Below are positions 45,542 to 61,276 of a stretch of 64,000 nucleotides of DNA, in pieces. Each line of letters opens with the position of its first letter. The first letter of the stretch is position 1. The translations under genes were made by a program, and so were the position numbers. The DNA is from Nissolia schottii. Taxonomy: Eukaryota; Streptophyta; Magnoliopsida; Fabales; Fabaceae. A model generated the notes under the pieces. That model was not told where the DNA came from. It saw only the letters and a program-made list of their open reading frames with translations, and made no database searches. The stretch spans positions 85,940 through 149,939 of the forward strand of contig QANU01094326.1 of the NCBI GenBank assembly GCA_003254905.1. Reading direction: 5' to 3'.

Positions 45542-45724
45542 AACCAACGGGAGTTGGTCCAAGTGGTAAGCGGCTTGGTATCGCTTAAGCAAGGTCCCGA
45601 GTTCAAGACCTTATGTACGCAGTTATCCCCATTGGGAGACTCACCCGCCATAGCCAGGTGCGCGACCCGGGTCGACCCGTATTAGTCAAGACTAAGCCTT
45701 GGATACCGGGCAGGCAACCTAAAA
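45542..45724 (+). mobile_element. tRNA-derived SINE, copy 1, with target duplication
   Basis: A 183-bp element starts AACCAACGGGAGTTGGTCC. It has an A-box-like GGTCCAAGTGGTAAGCGG and a B-box-like GAGTTCAAGACC, as expected for a tRNA-derived internal polymerase III promoter, and ends in a short A-tail (CCTAAAAA). It is flanked by AATAAAATTCGCTTTC (45526-45541) and AATAAAATTCGCTTCC (45725-45740), a near-perfect 16-bp target duplication. It inserted into the CACTA-like region. A sister copy lies at 52685-52874. Confidence 0.92.
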
Positions 45725-45740
45725 AATAAAATTCGCTTCC

Positions 45741-48419
45741 ATTGAGCGATTTTCTGTAACCAAAAGATTTTCATGAGAAAGGAATGGCTGCCATTTGCCA
45801 TGATCTCATTTTTCCAGTTGCCACACAAAGACAAAGCAGTCGAAAGATGGAAAAACAAATTGGTTAACAAACAAATGCAATAAGAAGCATGTGTGAAGAG
45901 CAATGGTGACACAAAATGTAATCATAATTTTTGACATAAATTATAGATAATTGTTTGATAAAATCAAACAGTATGATTTATTTATTCATCAAATAATAAG
46001 CATAGGGCCAACAAAATTCTAACAATTTTTAACTACGTAGCATTTACCATATATGAAATGAAATCCACTAGAATTAGTAGCCATAAGCTATATAGCTAGT
46101 AAGTAGTCAGTAATTGATTCCTCGTGCTCAATCTTCCAAAATAGCAGGCCCACTAGTTCTGCAATAGAATCAACTATGATTGCTAGCAATCCACGGGAAT
46201 GGGCCCACTAATATTGTTGGAACACGGCATAAATATGCATGTCCACGACACAAGCAAAACGACACATGCTTGGGTCCAAAAATGTTTTAGTATTTATGCT
46301 AAATAATCTCCAAAAGAGATTAGCCACATTGACCCAAAAGAAAAAGATTAGCTGGTTTTTTTTTTCCTCCTTTTCCCTCCAGACTTCTTATAAATGATTT
46401 ATCTGCGGCTTGAAAGAAATTTTAATATCTTGTTAAGATTTACACTAGAGCAGAGCAATAATAGATAAAAAAAATAATCAGAGAAAATAATATCACGTGT
46501 GTAATATTTTTAAATGCTGTGTAATGATTATAGTAGGGTTATACTTATTTATAGACCTATAATAAAATTAAGACATATGGCATAATAAAGTTAAAGAAGG
46601 AGATGGTGCTTATTATCACTTTAATTCTGTGATTGTTAAGTGTCAAATTTAATTAATTTATGGTGGTTTCTCACATTTTATTTTTAAACATGTTGATTAG
46701 ACTTACTAGCCATTAGGATATCTCCATTATACCAGTTTGACGCGTTTGCCTTTTTGAGTTTTTTATGCGTAAATCTATGGCCCAGTAAGGGCTGATTTTT
46801 CTTTTTTTCATTTAATTTCAATGAAATTAAACAATTATCTTTGTAAAAAAAATCCTGAATACTTAAGAATGAAAGGTATTAAAAAATGGTAAAATTCATT
46901 ATGAATACACTAGAATTGTGCAAAGCATCTAGAGCTAGCCATTTTCACCTCTTGGCTTGCTTCAGATAAAATGAATAATGAATTTAATCATTTTCTTCAA
47001 CACGTGGAATGAGCATAATCATTTTTAGATTGCAATGTTAGAATTTTTAGGGTTTGGGCTAACATTGATTGGTGAGCTTTTAGTTTTGTTAAGATGGGTT
47101 GAATGGATAGTCGAATGGGTTTTTAGAGATTCATGTTGATGTGATTCATAATGGGTTTTGAGAGTCATTATGTGTTGTTGGGCTTTGGCTCAATAGTGAG
47201 TGTGCTGGATAGTGTAAAGGTCTAAGGATCCTAGGTCTTTGATTTATAATGATAACTTTTGACAACTCCATCGACATGACCTCTAAATAGGAGATAAAAA
47301 AAGAGCAAATTCTCTTATATTTGACATGCTAATCTGAATATGCTATCTCTTCACAATTTATATGGGTTGTGCTCATTGATATTAAGAATCAATGAGGTAC
47401 GCATCGCCATGTTATTTATCTAAATTCATGTTATGTCGTTGGTGTTCTAATTATTAGTATATATCTTAATAAAACTAATATCATGCTTTTTATTTAAGAT
47501 TTTGCTGAGACAAGTGTTTTTAAGACAAATGTTAATAATTTTAGGAAAGACTATTTTCATTAAAAAAAAGTTAAAATCTTTTAACTCCAATACATTCATT
47601 ACATTAAAAACACCAAACAAATGTCCTTAGCAAAATCCTTTTATTTTATCCCCCCCTCCCTCCCCCCTCTCTCTCTATATACACACACACACACTCACGT
47701 TGGAGAGACCTGGAAATATGATCACTTTTGTCTTAAATGTCTTGCAATTGAAATTGCTTTATGAAGTTTAAATTCAATTGAATAACCCTCATCTTTGGGT
47801 GGTGGCTCAGGTTACGTAGTTGTATAATTTATGTCTATTGCTGACTCAAATGGAGGCAAATCCAGCATGTTCTAGCTAGCTCTCATACGGCTTGCCCATC
47901 TCTTATAATGGCTGGCAGATTAAACGTTTTTTGAATTAAATAAACGTACCCGTGTTTGGATAATTAATGAAAGCATGTAATGATAATTGAATGATAAGAT
48001 TGGAGTATCCATGAAAATAAACTGCTTGACCTATAAAATGGTTTTAACCATCACAAAAAGTAAAGGAGTGCTGTTTCCATGGTAAACTTGGACAAAATCT
48101 ATCAATCCATCTATCTATTAAAAGTTCTTCGACTTAAAATTGCCGCATAACAAATTCTAGCACTCAAATAGCTACATGTCATTTCTCCTAATTTTACATA
48201 TTTTTGTAAGCAATAATTAGTTTATATACAATTAATTATCATAAACACAACATATATATAGGATCTAGAACTTTATGATTTTTACATAGTATAGACAGAG
48301 TGTGTATTGTTCACCATAGGAGATTAACCAAAAGAGCAACATTCCATAGACTTAAAGAATACAACACTCTTTGTTAAGTAGAAAATGAAGAATGTTGATT
48401 TCTCCCTCTTGACCACTTC
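45741..48419. other. Long spacer without a supported gene
   Basis: A CT/AC microsatellite lies at 47651-47696 (CCCCTCC, then CTCTCTCT, then ACACACAC). The 47030-47260 stretch has the texture of an LTR ('ttagaatttttagggtttgg') but no paired ends. Nothing else is recognisable. Confidence 0.5.
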
Positions 48420-51308
48420 CATTACAAGAAACATGCAAATTACCGTCAGAAATTTACCGTCAGAAATAACGAATAAAATCGACAATAACGACTTTTAGAT
48501 TGAATTGGAGCAATTTTGGCCACGATTACCATCGGAACAAATTTTCCGTCGGTAACACCGTTGGTAACCGTTGGCGCCAAATGGTTCGTGGTAAGGTGAA
48601 CGTGTTACCATCACAAGTTATCGATTGTAAAACAAAGCATTTATTAGGCTAAAATTTATTGTCATATTTGTCTGATGGTAACTATAATAATAACTTTTAA
48701 AATAATTAATACCATTTCCGTCAGAACTTTTTGATGGTATCAGTCTTGAAATATGAGGGGACACGTTTTTACCCTCGTCTGTAACATTGACAAGTTACCG
48801 TCAGAAGTTTTTGACGGTAACAACCTCGAATTTTGAGGAGACGCACATGTTCCCCATGACCGTAACATTCGACTAGTTACCGTCAGATATTGTCAATGGT
48901 AACAACCTCAGAATACGTAGGGACACATGTGTTCCCCACACGCATAACGTTCGACTAGTTATCGTCAAAAATATCTGACGATAATAACTTCAAAATATGT
49001 ACAGGCACACATTTTCCCGTGTTTGTAACAGTCAACTCCAATGGTGATGACGAAGCATCGCAACCTGACGGAGGCTATATATACGGCTTTGTCGCTCCCT
49101 CCCATATACATTACGTCCTCTTATTTCTCTCCCTCTCCGCCACCACTCTCTGTCTTCCTATTTCTATCCCTCTCTGCCACTACCACCACCCTCCTCTTTC
49201 TCTCCCTCTCTATTGTTGCTGCCACCCCGCCACCCGTACACTACTAGAAACAATTTCGGTTAGTTTTTTTTTGTTAATTTATTTTAGTTAAATTTATTAA
49301 GTTATTAGATTAATATTATGTTAGGTTGTTAGATTATGTTAATATAATGTTAGGTTGTTTGATTAATGTTAGATTAGGTTCTAAATTTTGTTAGTTGTTA
49401 AATATAAATAATTATGTTTGGTTGTTAGAATAATTTTGTGAATTAGATTGTATATATTAAAATAAGTTTGTTAGGTTGTTTAATTAATTTTTTTATTTTT
49501 AGTATGGCCGACAAAGGAAAAAGGCATGTGTCCAACTACTATCCCGCATCCGCTAGACAGGGTAGTAGGGGAGGGGCAGGGGCTCAGGGACGTCGAGCAC
49601 CATGCTGGCATCCTAGAGCCCTCCTGTGGGGACGGTTTCATACCGACCCATAGATTTAGGGAGGTTGTTAGAGATGACTAGGCCTGGGAGTCCGGTGATG
49701 CTCTCGCCTTGAGCTTCTTACCTCCGCCGTCATCACAAGCGACGAGGTTTGGGAGCTACGCCAAGCAGGCTTTACCACCTGCTCCATCAACACAGCCGCC
49801 ACAATCGAAGACTCCCACCGACACCTAGTCTAGGGATCCGCCACGCACCGAGCATGGATCATTATCCGACTCGACCAGAACAATAGTAGGTAAGTTTTGT
49901 TAATTATTTTTGTTTTATTTTTTAGTTTCTATTTGTTTAATTTTTGTAACATTACTAATAGTGTTAATTATGCTTGTATAGGAGGATTCCCCATGAGGCT
50001 GGTCTTCATGCCGTGACGGAGACTCTAAAGAAACACTACAACAGAGTCATCCATAAGTAGTAGGAGTATACTAGTGAGGAGAAAGATCGTCTTTTCAATG
50101 TTTGGAAGGTAATTAAATTATTATTAGAAAATTTTTAAATTATAAATTAGTCTTAAATTAAATTATTTATTTAATTTATTAATAATGTTTTACTGTTTAT
50201 ATTTTCAGGATAATTTTCAATATGATCCTTTTGAAGAAGCCAGTATGAAGAAGGCATTCAACTATAGGGTCAGCAGGTGTCTACAACAGGTTTGGGGGAC
50301 ATTAGGTCGAGCAAGGACAAAGACCCGAACTGATTGACCCTTGAGCAGCTTGCTGGGCTAAATGCGTACTAGGCCTCAGACGAGTTTAGGACGAGGTCTA
50401 AGAACTCTAAGAATGTCCAGACGCATGGTTGAGGGGGCAATGTGCACACTGTAGGGTCCGTAAGCTTGCCTTCCATATGCCTCAAGATAGTAATTACATT
50501 TGCCTTTAATTTTTTTCAATTATTAGTTGTTGTACTTTAATTTTTTATTTAAATATGAAGTATTTAATTTATATAAATTTAAACAATTAAATATGCAGCA
50601 CCAACAAATAGGTCGGGAGCCGACTAAGGCAGAGTTATTCCGCGAGACCCACACAACAAAGGTGGACAAGTCTAGGTGGGTCAACACGTGCTCTGAACAA
50701 GCTGTCCTAAGTATTTTGTATATTCAGTATATAACTTAAGTTTTTTTCCTTACTATTTTAATTGCTTATATTAATAATTGTTAATTTTTTTTGTAGGCTG
50801 CTTTTGATGAGGCACTACAGGCTACTCAGACTCAACAGGCCGAGAATGCGCCCCTCAGTACTGAGCTTGCCCCCGTTGATGAGAACGTGGTTTGTCTAGA
50901 TATGGTCGGCACTACAATCACGTCTACGACCAGGGGACGCAACTCTCAACTACATATAGGGGCCCTCAATCGGTTACTGGATTTACCGGGCTGTCACCGA
51001 CGCCAGATGCTGACGAGCTTTGTGAGTGGTTGTTCAAAATGAATCAGGTACTGCACATGCAGGTGGTGAGGTTAGAAGTGGCGTATCAAGAGCTGCAGAA
51101 TGTAAAGGCGAACAAGGATAAAGACAAAGAGAAGCTCAACAACAAGCTCAGGGCATTGTGGGCCTACCTTGGCAGATCTGTTCAAAGAGAGAATAGTAGG
51201 GCACATGACATGCCTCCTGAGTTGCTAATGTCCAAGTCCTTCGATGACCATGCTGATGCTGATGCAGATGCCACCTTCTCAGACGATGCTGCCAATTTAG
51301 GAGATTAG
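48420..51308 (+). mobile_element. Decayed CACTA (En/Spm) element with ORF remnant
   Basis: The left end CATTACAAGAAAC is one base from the CACTACAAGAAA consensus. It is followed by about 500 bp of subterminal hairpins built on TTACCGTCAGA and TGACGGTAAC words, then a TATA-like CTATATATACGG near 49075 and a multi-exon ORF remnant. No right terminus is visible, so the element is truncated or its end has decayed. Confidence 0.75.
49503..51308 (+). pseudogene. CACTA-encoded plant transposase-family protein (Transposase_24 type), broken
   Basis: Pieces in plus-strand order are collinear with a widespread plant CACTA-associated protein (PF03004-type). They are: MADKGKRHVSNYYPASARQG at 49503, ending in a premature stop at 49653; EAGLHAVTETLKKHYN near 49995, then a stop; NFQYDPFEEASMKKAFNYRV near 50213; GREPTKAELFRETHTTKVDK near 50612; and AAFDEALQATQTQQAENAP near 50800 leading into the frame 50892-51308 with GTQLSTTYRGPQSVTG and a coiled-coil-like VVRLEVAYQELQNVKAN. 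Exon-intron structure is still readable, but several exons carry stops or frameshifts. It is not expected to make a working protein. Confidence 0.85.
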
Positions 51309-51309
51309 C

Positions 51310-52668
51310 TTTTTTAGTTGTTTGTCCTTTGGATTTTTTCCTTTGAAGTTGTGAACTTTGTTTTTAATTTTAATTTCATTGTTAAAACATTGATTTTAAT
51401 AATGGTGTACATTGTTCTTATTTTAATATGGTGTGCATTGTTCTGATTTTAATTTGGTACGTATAATTTAGTTGACCTTGGTAGTAAATCACATGAAGGA
51501 CGACGTTAATATTACAACAAGAAGAAGAGTTTTAGGAGAGAGAAATGACCCAATAATAAGTGATGAGATCACACGGGTAGCAATGATGACCTATGGCAAT
51601 GCTTCTGACACCTTTTTGGGGTTCTTAATATATTTTATTCAAGAATAAAGGTAGTGGTCAAGCATTGCATAATTCAAATATTTTATTTTGTGACCACCCC
51701 CAAAAGAAAATATTGGGGGCATCTTGTTATGATAAAAGAAAAAAAAAATTAAGGACAATAAAGTAAATTCATAACAAGGGACTGGGAATGAACAAAATGA
51801 GTTCACATAAAAAAGGTAATGGTTGAGCATCTCAGTCGACCTTGAGCAAAAGGCCCAATCGACTTGATAATGATGATTATGGTTGACCACAAATAAGGAA
51901 ATAAAGGTTGTTGACCAAAGTCATGAATATGTCAAATATCTCTTTTATAGCAATAAAGGGACGATGAATAAAAGAGATATGCAGAAACATGATGAGACCA
52001 CCAAATCATTCTTGGTTGATGGGCGAAGTCAACCCAAAACATATTTTGAAGAATTTCTTACATCTTATGGAAAGTTCGACCTTTTAGAAAATAGGGAAGC
52101 ATAGTAAAGAATTCAAATCTCATGAGGCAATCACCATTAGAAGGAACGAAAGCTCCAACACCGTGCGACGATTATTTGAGAACGTGCTCAACTTCAAAAG
52201 CCAAGTAACTACCCATGTCGTGGAATACAAGGGAAATGCGAGAGTGGAGTTCTGAGCAGCAATCTTTAACCGTCAGGGAGGACACATGGCAAGCATGTAA
52301 GAGGTCACCACATGTTATAAATAGGGACACCCAGAACCAAATTAGAGGCAGGAATTTTCACTTAGGAAAACTCGAGTCTTTGTACATCTCGGTGATAATA
52401 GAGCAGTGAGGAATTCTAAGTAAATTTCTCATTTCCTTGATTTTTCTTTTCTGTTGTTTATTGTTCTTCGTTGTAATTTTTTTCATTTTAGCACCTTGTT
52501 CTTACTACTTTGTAATGTCACCACCGTGGTTGTACCAAACTCTTGTTTATCAAATTCAACAAATCGTTCTTGAATTCGCATCTTTACTAGAAGGATCCAC
52601 ACTAGTTAATCACACAATTATTTGATTTACGTGGTGAAAGATTCACCGAATCAAAATCCACGTAAAGC
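51310..52668. other. Probable LTR fragment and spacer
   Basis: The stretch 51480-52625 has LTR-like texture: a TATA-like TTATAAATAGGGA near 52316, followed by leader-like text, and T-rich sequence at about 52435-52500. Short open frames are broken and unrecognised. I found no paired TG/CA ends or target duplication. Confidence 0.4.
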
Positions 52669-52684
52669 AATAACATTGGTGTAC

Positions 52685-52874
52685 AACCAACAGGGGTTGA
52701 TCCAAGTGGTAAGCGACTTGATATCGCTTAAACAAGGTCCTAAGTTCGAGACCTTGTGTACGCAGTTATCCCCGCTGGGAGACTCACTCGCCATAGCCAG
52801 GTGCGCGACCCAGGTCGACCTGGATTAGTCAAAGTTAAGCTTTGAATATCGAACAGACAACCTAAAAAATAAAA
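52685..52874 (+). mobile_element. tRNA-derived SINE, copy 2, with perfect target duplication
   Basis: A 190-bp relative of the SINE at 45542, starting AACCAACAGGGGTTGATCC, with the same A-box (ATCCAAGTGGTAAGCGAC) and B-box (AAGTTCGAGACC) positions and the same A-tail. The flanks are identical: AATAACATTGGTGTAC at 52669-52684 and 52875-52890. The perfect 16-bp duplication suggests a fairly recent insertion. It lies about 540 bp upstream of the WNK start codon. Confidence 0.94.
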
Positions 52875-53253
52875 AATAACATTGGTGTACATGTATCATT
52901 ACTCACTATTAAATTAGGGATATTAGTTTGTAACAATAAATTTTATGTTGTGAAGTAAGAATGATGAAATAAAATTGGCCAATTGTGACGGTTAAAATGG
53001 GCCGACCCGGAGGAAGAAGTATTGTTTTAGACGTGAAATAAGAGCACTCCGATGAAAATGAGATAATTCCGATTGCACAAAACTCTGGCTGCAACAACGA
53101 AACTTTGAATTTGAAGAAACGACAAGGAACAGGAGCGTTATTTCGGGTACATCAAATGCAACCCCTTTGACCCGCGACCTTCCAAAAAGCCTAACGAAAA
53201 CGAAGCTTAGTTTCTGAGAAGTGGTGGCGCACCCAATTAATTCATCATCACCC

Positions 53254-53262
53254 CCTATATAG
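53254..53262 (+). promoter_or_regulatory. Possible TATA box of the WNK gene
   Basis: CTATATAGG stands about 150 bp before the ATG, followed by a CT-rich leader ('ctcctccttcttcttcaacg'). The leader may contain a small intron ending TTGTAG near 53380. Confidence 0.4.
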
Positions 53263-53410
53263 GTTCCTTCCCTCCTCCTTCTCCTCCTTCTTCTTCAACG
53301 TTTGCTAATCCTAATCGTGTTATTCGCTATTTCTAATCGTGTTAATTTGCTAATCAAGTGTGTTTTCCTTCTTTAATTGTAGGTAGGAGCTAGAGCTAGG
53401 GTTCCCGGCA

Positions 53411-56894
<3,484 letters not shown>

Positions 56895-58750
56895 CGCTTG
56901 AGACCCTTTCCTCGTCTATATGGCCCCCTTTTGAGGTTTATGGTACAACAGGGCACTTCATCTTTTAGAGAGCTCACTTTAGAAGTGAAATTATGAAGTT
57001 GAAATCTTGTTGCGTGTTACTTGGAACTGGATTAAGTTCTGCTAAGTGTTAATACTTTGGGTTTCATGGTTTGTGCTTAAAAAACCGTCGTTTTCTAGTG
57101 GCACAAGTGCTCTTGATATGATATGAAATGGAAGAATGCAGCGGAGTAAAAAATTGTAGTCATTGTTGCTGGAGAGATTTATTTGAGGGAAGGCTTTAAC
57201 GTCCTCTTCAGCATTGAGGGCTCAATGTTATTGCCGCATTTACCCAAGTAAGCATGTGGGTGAGGTGAGAAATTACTCTCATTGATCATCAGGCTGCACA
57301 GTATCATTTTAATTTCCAAAGAACATCATCTGTATATAGTCTAATTCAGGTCATTAAACTGTAGAAAGTGTATACGTGTACATATGATTACTTTCTGTCG
57401 TTTCAATTTACATGGAAGTTTAATGTTTTTGATACAAATATAATGGTATTGCTTCACTCATGTAGTTGACTTTATCTAATGGTTATTGGTTGTTGACTAA
57501 TCCTTTTAGGGCTTTACTTGGCATTGGACGAGTGACATGGAAAGGTTGTCCACCATTTGGATTGGAAGCAAAACTAAGTGCGGGTGCCTCCTGCATAAAT
57601 TAGTTTTAGTATACTTCATGCGTGGGGACTTTTGATTTTTTGGTGCTACAAAGGTTTCTCCACGTCTTATTATCATATAAGGAGACTAATTTTTTTAAAG
57701 TCAAATTTGTCATTTTAACTGGTATTTTTTTTTTGCTAATAATCAAACACACATTTTCTTCCTAAGCCGTAATGTGACTCTATCATTACACCAAATATAT
57801 ATGATATATAATGCAATGTTTATATTTTACAAAATCTTAATTCATTAATTTTTTATTAACGGTTAAGATCGCATATTTGACGTTTCCGTTGCATAAAAAC
57901 AAATCACATATTTGATTTTCTAATGTGGGTACCGCATTTTAGAGGAGCTAACGCTGTGTATCTACTCCACACATAAAGATCAGACCAAGTACTCCTCAAA
58001 ACTCATGAAGGTTCTAGGCTTGAATTGTTTGGCCCATTTATCCAGCCAAACAATTTAACTCCTTTCAGTTATGGCAAAAGAATAATTGTAGTAATAATAA
58101 AATCATTATACGTGTAATAACATTAAAGTTGACCTTCTAATTTAATAAAGCACCCCCTTCAAGAATTTTTACACAATGTTGTTTTGTAATATTCACCGAG
58201 AATAAACATTTTATCATCTTGTATATTGATAAAGACGTGTGTGCGGCAGATATATAAGCCATGGTGTTCTTTCTTGTGGTGAACCCGGCTTCCAGCAAGT
58301 TTCCTTAACGTGGAGACATGAATCAAATACGTATCACAATCAAGGACTGAGAATAACGTTTGGATGAGGCCCCGTATAGCCTCCCAAAAGCACTAATGTA
58401 AGCAATCACCTCAAATAATTTCAGCAAAAAAGGGGCAAATTTGTGGTTAGGCTATCTCTATGTGCATAGTTTGAAATCTATTTTCCTCCACTGATTTAGG
58501 TTGCATTTATTTATTTCACCAGTATCTAGCAGTCCATTGGATTCCACTAAAGAAGGTTACTACACGGGGGGTGTCACTTGAGCTTGGTTTGGAAGCAAAA
58601 TCCAAGTTTAAAACCAATGATATTCTTATTAGAGATTTGCAAGCGCAGTAGGAGGTTGAGTCACAGGTGGTCACATTTACCATTTTATCCCCCATAACGA
58701 CTGTGAAGAGTGTGGCTCCAAGAATAAAGACAGAAAACCAAAAAGGGGAT
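56895..58750. other. WNK 3' UTR and spacer before TUFA
   Basis: The first few hundred bases are likely WNK 3' UTR. The rest has no supported gene or bounded repeat. It is mixed in composition, with more ordinary text than the transposon-rich spacers. Confidence 0.5.
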
Positions 58751-58764
58751 AACAGAATTTATAT
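58746..58764 (+). promoter_or_regulatory. Possible TUFA core promoter (GATAA box and TATA-like site)
   Basis: GGGATAAC (58746-58753) resembles an I-box of light-responsive plastid-protein genes, and TTTATATG follows at about 58758-58765. A CT-rich leader then runs about 150 bp to the ATG at 58912. These are motif matches only. Confidence 0.35.
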
Positions 58765-58911
58765 GCGGCCCTCTTTCCTTCACAGCAGATAACACCTCAT
58801 TCCCATTTCCAAACCCAAAATCCTACTCTATCCACCCCTTCCCTCCATTCCACAACCCTCCCTCACTCACTCTCTTTTTACCCTAATTTCTCCAAACCAA
58901 TCCATTCTCCA

Positions 58912-61276
58912 ATGGCAATTTCCACAGCAGCAGCTGCAGCTGCTTCCACCAAACTCATATTCCCACATGCTTCCTCCGCCACCCCTTCCACCGCCACCAT
59001 CTCCCGTTCTTCCGCCACCAGCACTAAATTAGCCACAAACCTCTCCTCCTCCTTCCTCAACTCCTCCACAATCCTCCACCTCACTCCCTCCACGACCACC
59101 GCCCGCCACCAGCACCGGAGCTTCACGATACGCGCGGCGCGTGGGAAGTTCGAGCGGAAGAAGCCGCACGTCAACATCGGGACCATAGGGCACGTGGACC
59201 ACGGGAAGACGACGCTGACGGCGGCGCTGACGATGGCGCTGGCGGCGATGGGGAACAGCGCGCCGAAGAAGTACGACGAGATTGACGCGGCGCCGGAGGA
59301 GAGGGCGCGTGGTATCACGATCAACACTGCGACGGTGGAGTACGAGACGGAGAGCAGGCACTACGCCCACGTGGACTGCCCTGGTCACGCCGACTACGTG
59401 AAGAACATGATCACGGGTGCCGCCCAGATGGACGGCGCCATACTGGTGGTCTCCGGCGCCGACGGGCCCATGCCGCAGACCAAGGAGCACATCCTGCTCG
59501 CCAAGCAAGTCGGAGTGCCCAACATGGTTGTCTTCCTCAACAAACAAGACCAGGTACTTCCAATCGGCTTGTATTCTTCTACTTGCTTGTCAAAATCTGA
59601 AATTGAAGACAATGAGGATAAGGGCTGATGTGTAAATAACAATCATATCACTGTGATTGGATTGGATGTGAAAACAAGATTATTTCACCAACTAGCCAAG
59701 TGTGTTTGAACTTTGAACCAGCGAAACAAGTTTGGACGGAGAGTAACCTTACATTCTTAATTGCCGCCATTGTTAGAGCAATGTCTCCCACAATTTTGTA
59801 ATTAAAAAAAAAAAAAAAAGATTATGTTTATGTACTTTGTTTGGATAAGTTTATATATATGTATATAATAGCAAAATAAAAAATGAAAAATGTCATTTGA
59901 CATTGGATACCTTGTCGAATCACACTCAATTCATCATTGGATGACATCTCGTTGGCTCGTGGTTTCCATTAAAATCTCATAATGGTAGTGTTACGCATAA
60001 CACTACTCGTAAAAAAGTACTTTATTTATAAGCGTATCTAATAGCATCTATAATTTATTTTCTTTATAATTGATTATAATAGAACTAAATTCATGTCTGG
60101 ATGTCTGAAAAAAGTTTTTAATGTACAATGTTCTTCTGTATGGAGTTTATAGCTGCAATGGTACAATTTAGATAGTCTCTTTTGGTGGGACTATTAGATG
60201 TCCTCAGTGCTCTCATGTTTAACACGAGGCTTATGCAGTCTCTGTAAAAGATTACTGAAGAATTGCTTTTTAGAATTTGAATTCAAGGAGTTAGGGTTAT
60301 TTACCAGCTCAATCCAGCGATTTAGATAAATAATCTCTACTGCTGCATTGCGAAGTACTTTCTTGCTATTAATAGAAGGAAAAGCAACCGAAAGTGCAAT
60401 TTAAAATGATGTCATATCTTTTGGAGTAAAGTAAATTGATTTTCTTCCGCACCATGTATGTTGCAGGTGGATGATGAGGAGCTTCTGCAGCTGGTGGAGC
60501 TTGAGGTTCGCGAACTTCTGAACTCGTATGAGTTCCCTGGCGATGAGATCCCCATTGTTTCTGGTTCTGCTCTGTTGGCCTTGGAAGCTTTGATGGCGAA
60601 CCCTTCAATCAAGCGTGGTGAAAATGAGTGGGTGGATAAGATTTATCAGCTCATGGATTCTGTGGATAGCTACATTCCCATTCCTCAGCGCCAGACCGAT
60701 CTTCCCTTCTTGCTTGCCGTGGAAGACGTGTTTTCCATCACTGGTCGTGGAACCGTGGCCACAGGCCGTGTTGAGAGGGGGACCGTTAAGGTTGGAGAAA
60801 CTGTTGACCTTGTTGGTTTGAGGGAAACCAGGAATACCACTGTGACTGGTGTGGAAATGTTCCAGAAGATTCTCGATGAGGCCATGGCCGGGGACAATGT
60901 GGGGTTGTTGCTTAGGGGTGTTCAGAAGGTTGATATTCAGAGAGGGATGGTTTTGGCTAAGCCTGGCAGCATCACGCCACACACAAAGTTTACCGCGATT
61001 GTCTATGTTTTGAAGAAGGAAGAAGGAGGAAGGCACTCACCTTTCTTTGCTGGTTACAGGCCGCAGTTCTACATGAGGACCACTGATGTCACCGGCAGGG
61101 TTGCTCAAATTATGAACGACAAGGACGAGGAGTCAAAGATGGTGATGCCCGGAGACCGTGTCAAGATGGTGGTTGAGCTCATCATGCCTGTGGCTTGTGA
61201 ACAGGGAATGAGGTTTGCTATTAGAGAAGGAGGGAAGACTGTTGGAGCTGGTGTTATCCAATCCATCATTGAGTGA
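58912..61276 (+). CDS. TUFA: Chloroplast elongation factor Tu, nuclear-encoded
   Basis: The GTPase that delivers aminoacyl-tRNA to the plastid ribosome. Two exons, 58912-59553 and 60467-61276, split by a 913-bp intron after the NKQDQ codons, give 483 residues, normal for plant plastid EF-Tu. Residues 1 to about 72 are a Ser/Thr/Ala-rich transit peptide ([15 protein letters not shown]). The mature part begins near [19 protein letters not shown]. GTPase motifs in order: GHVDHGKT (P-loop), RGIT (switch I), DCPGH (switch II), NKQD and SGSALLAL. The insert [12 protein letters not shown] and the C-terminal [16 protein letters not shown] match bacterial and plastid EF-Tu. Exon 1 downstream of the transit peptide is noticeably GC-rich at third positions compared with exon 2. 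The gene descends from the plastid tufA transferred to the nucleus in green-plant ancestry. Confidence 0.97.

Noticed and set aside
45555..45610. tRNA gene suggested by A- and B-box-like words
   Set aside because: The boxes lie inside a SINE with an A-tail and target duplications; no cloverleaf can be completed.
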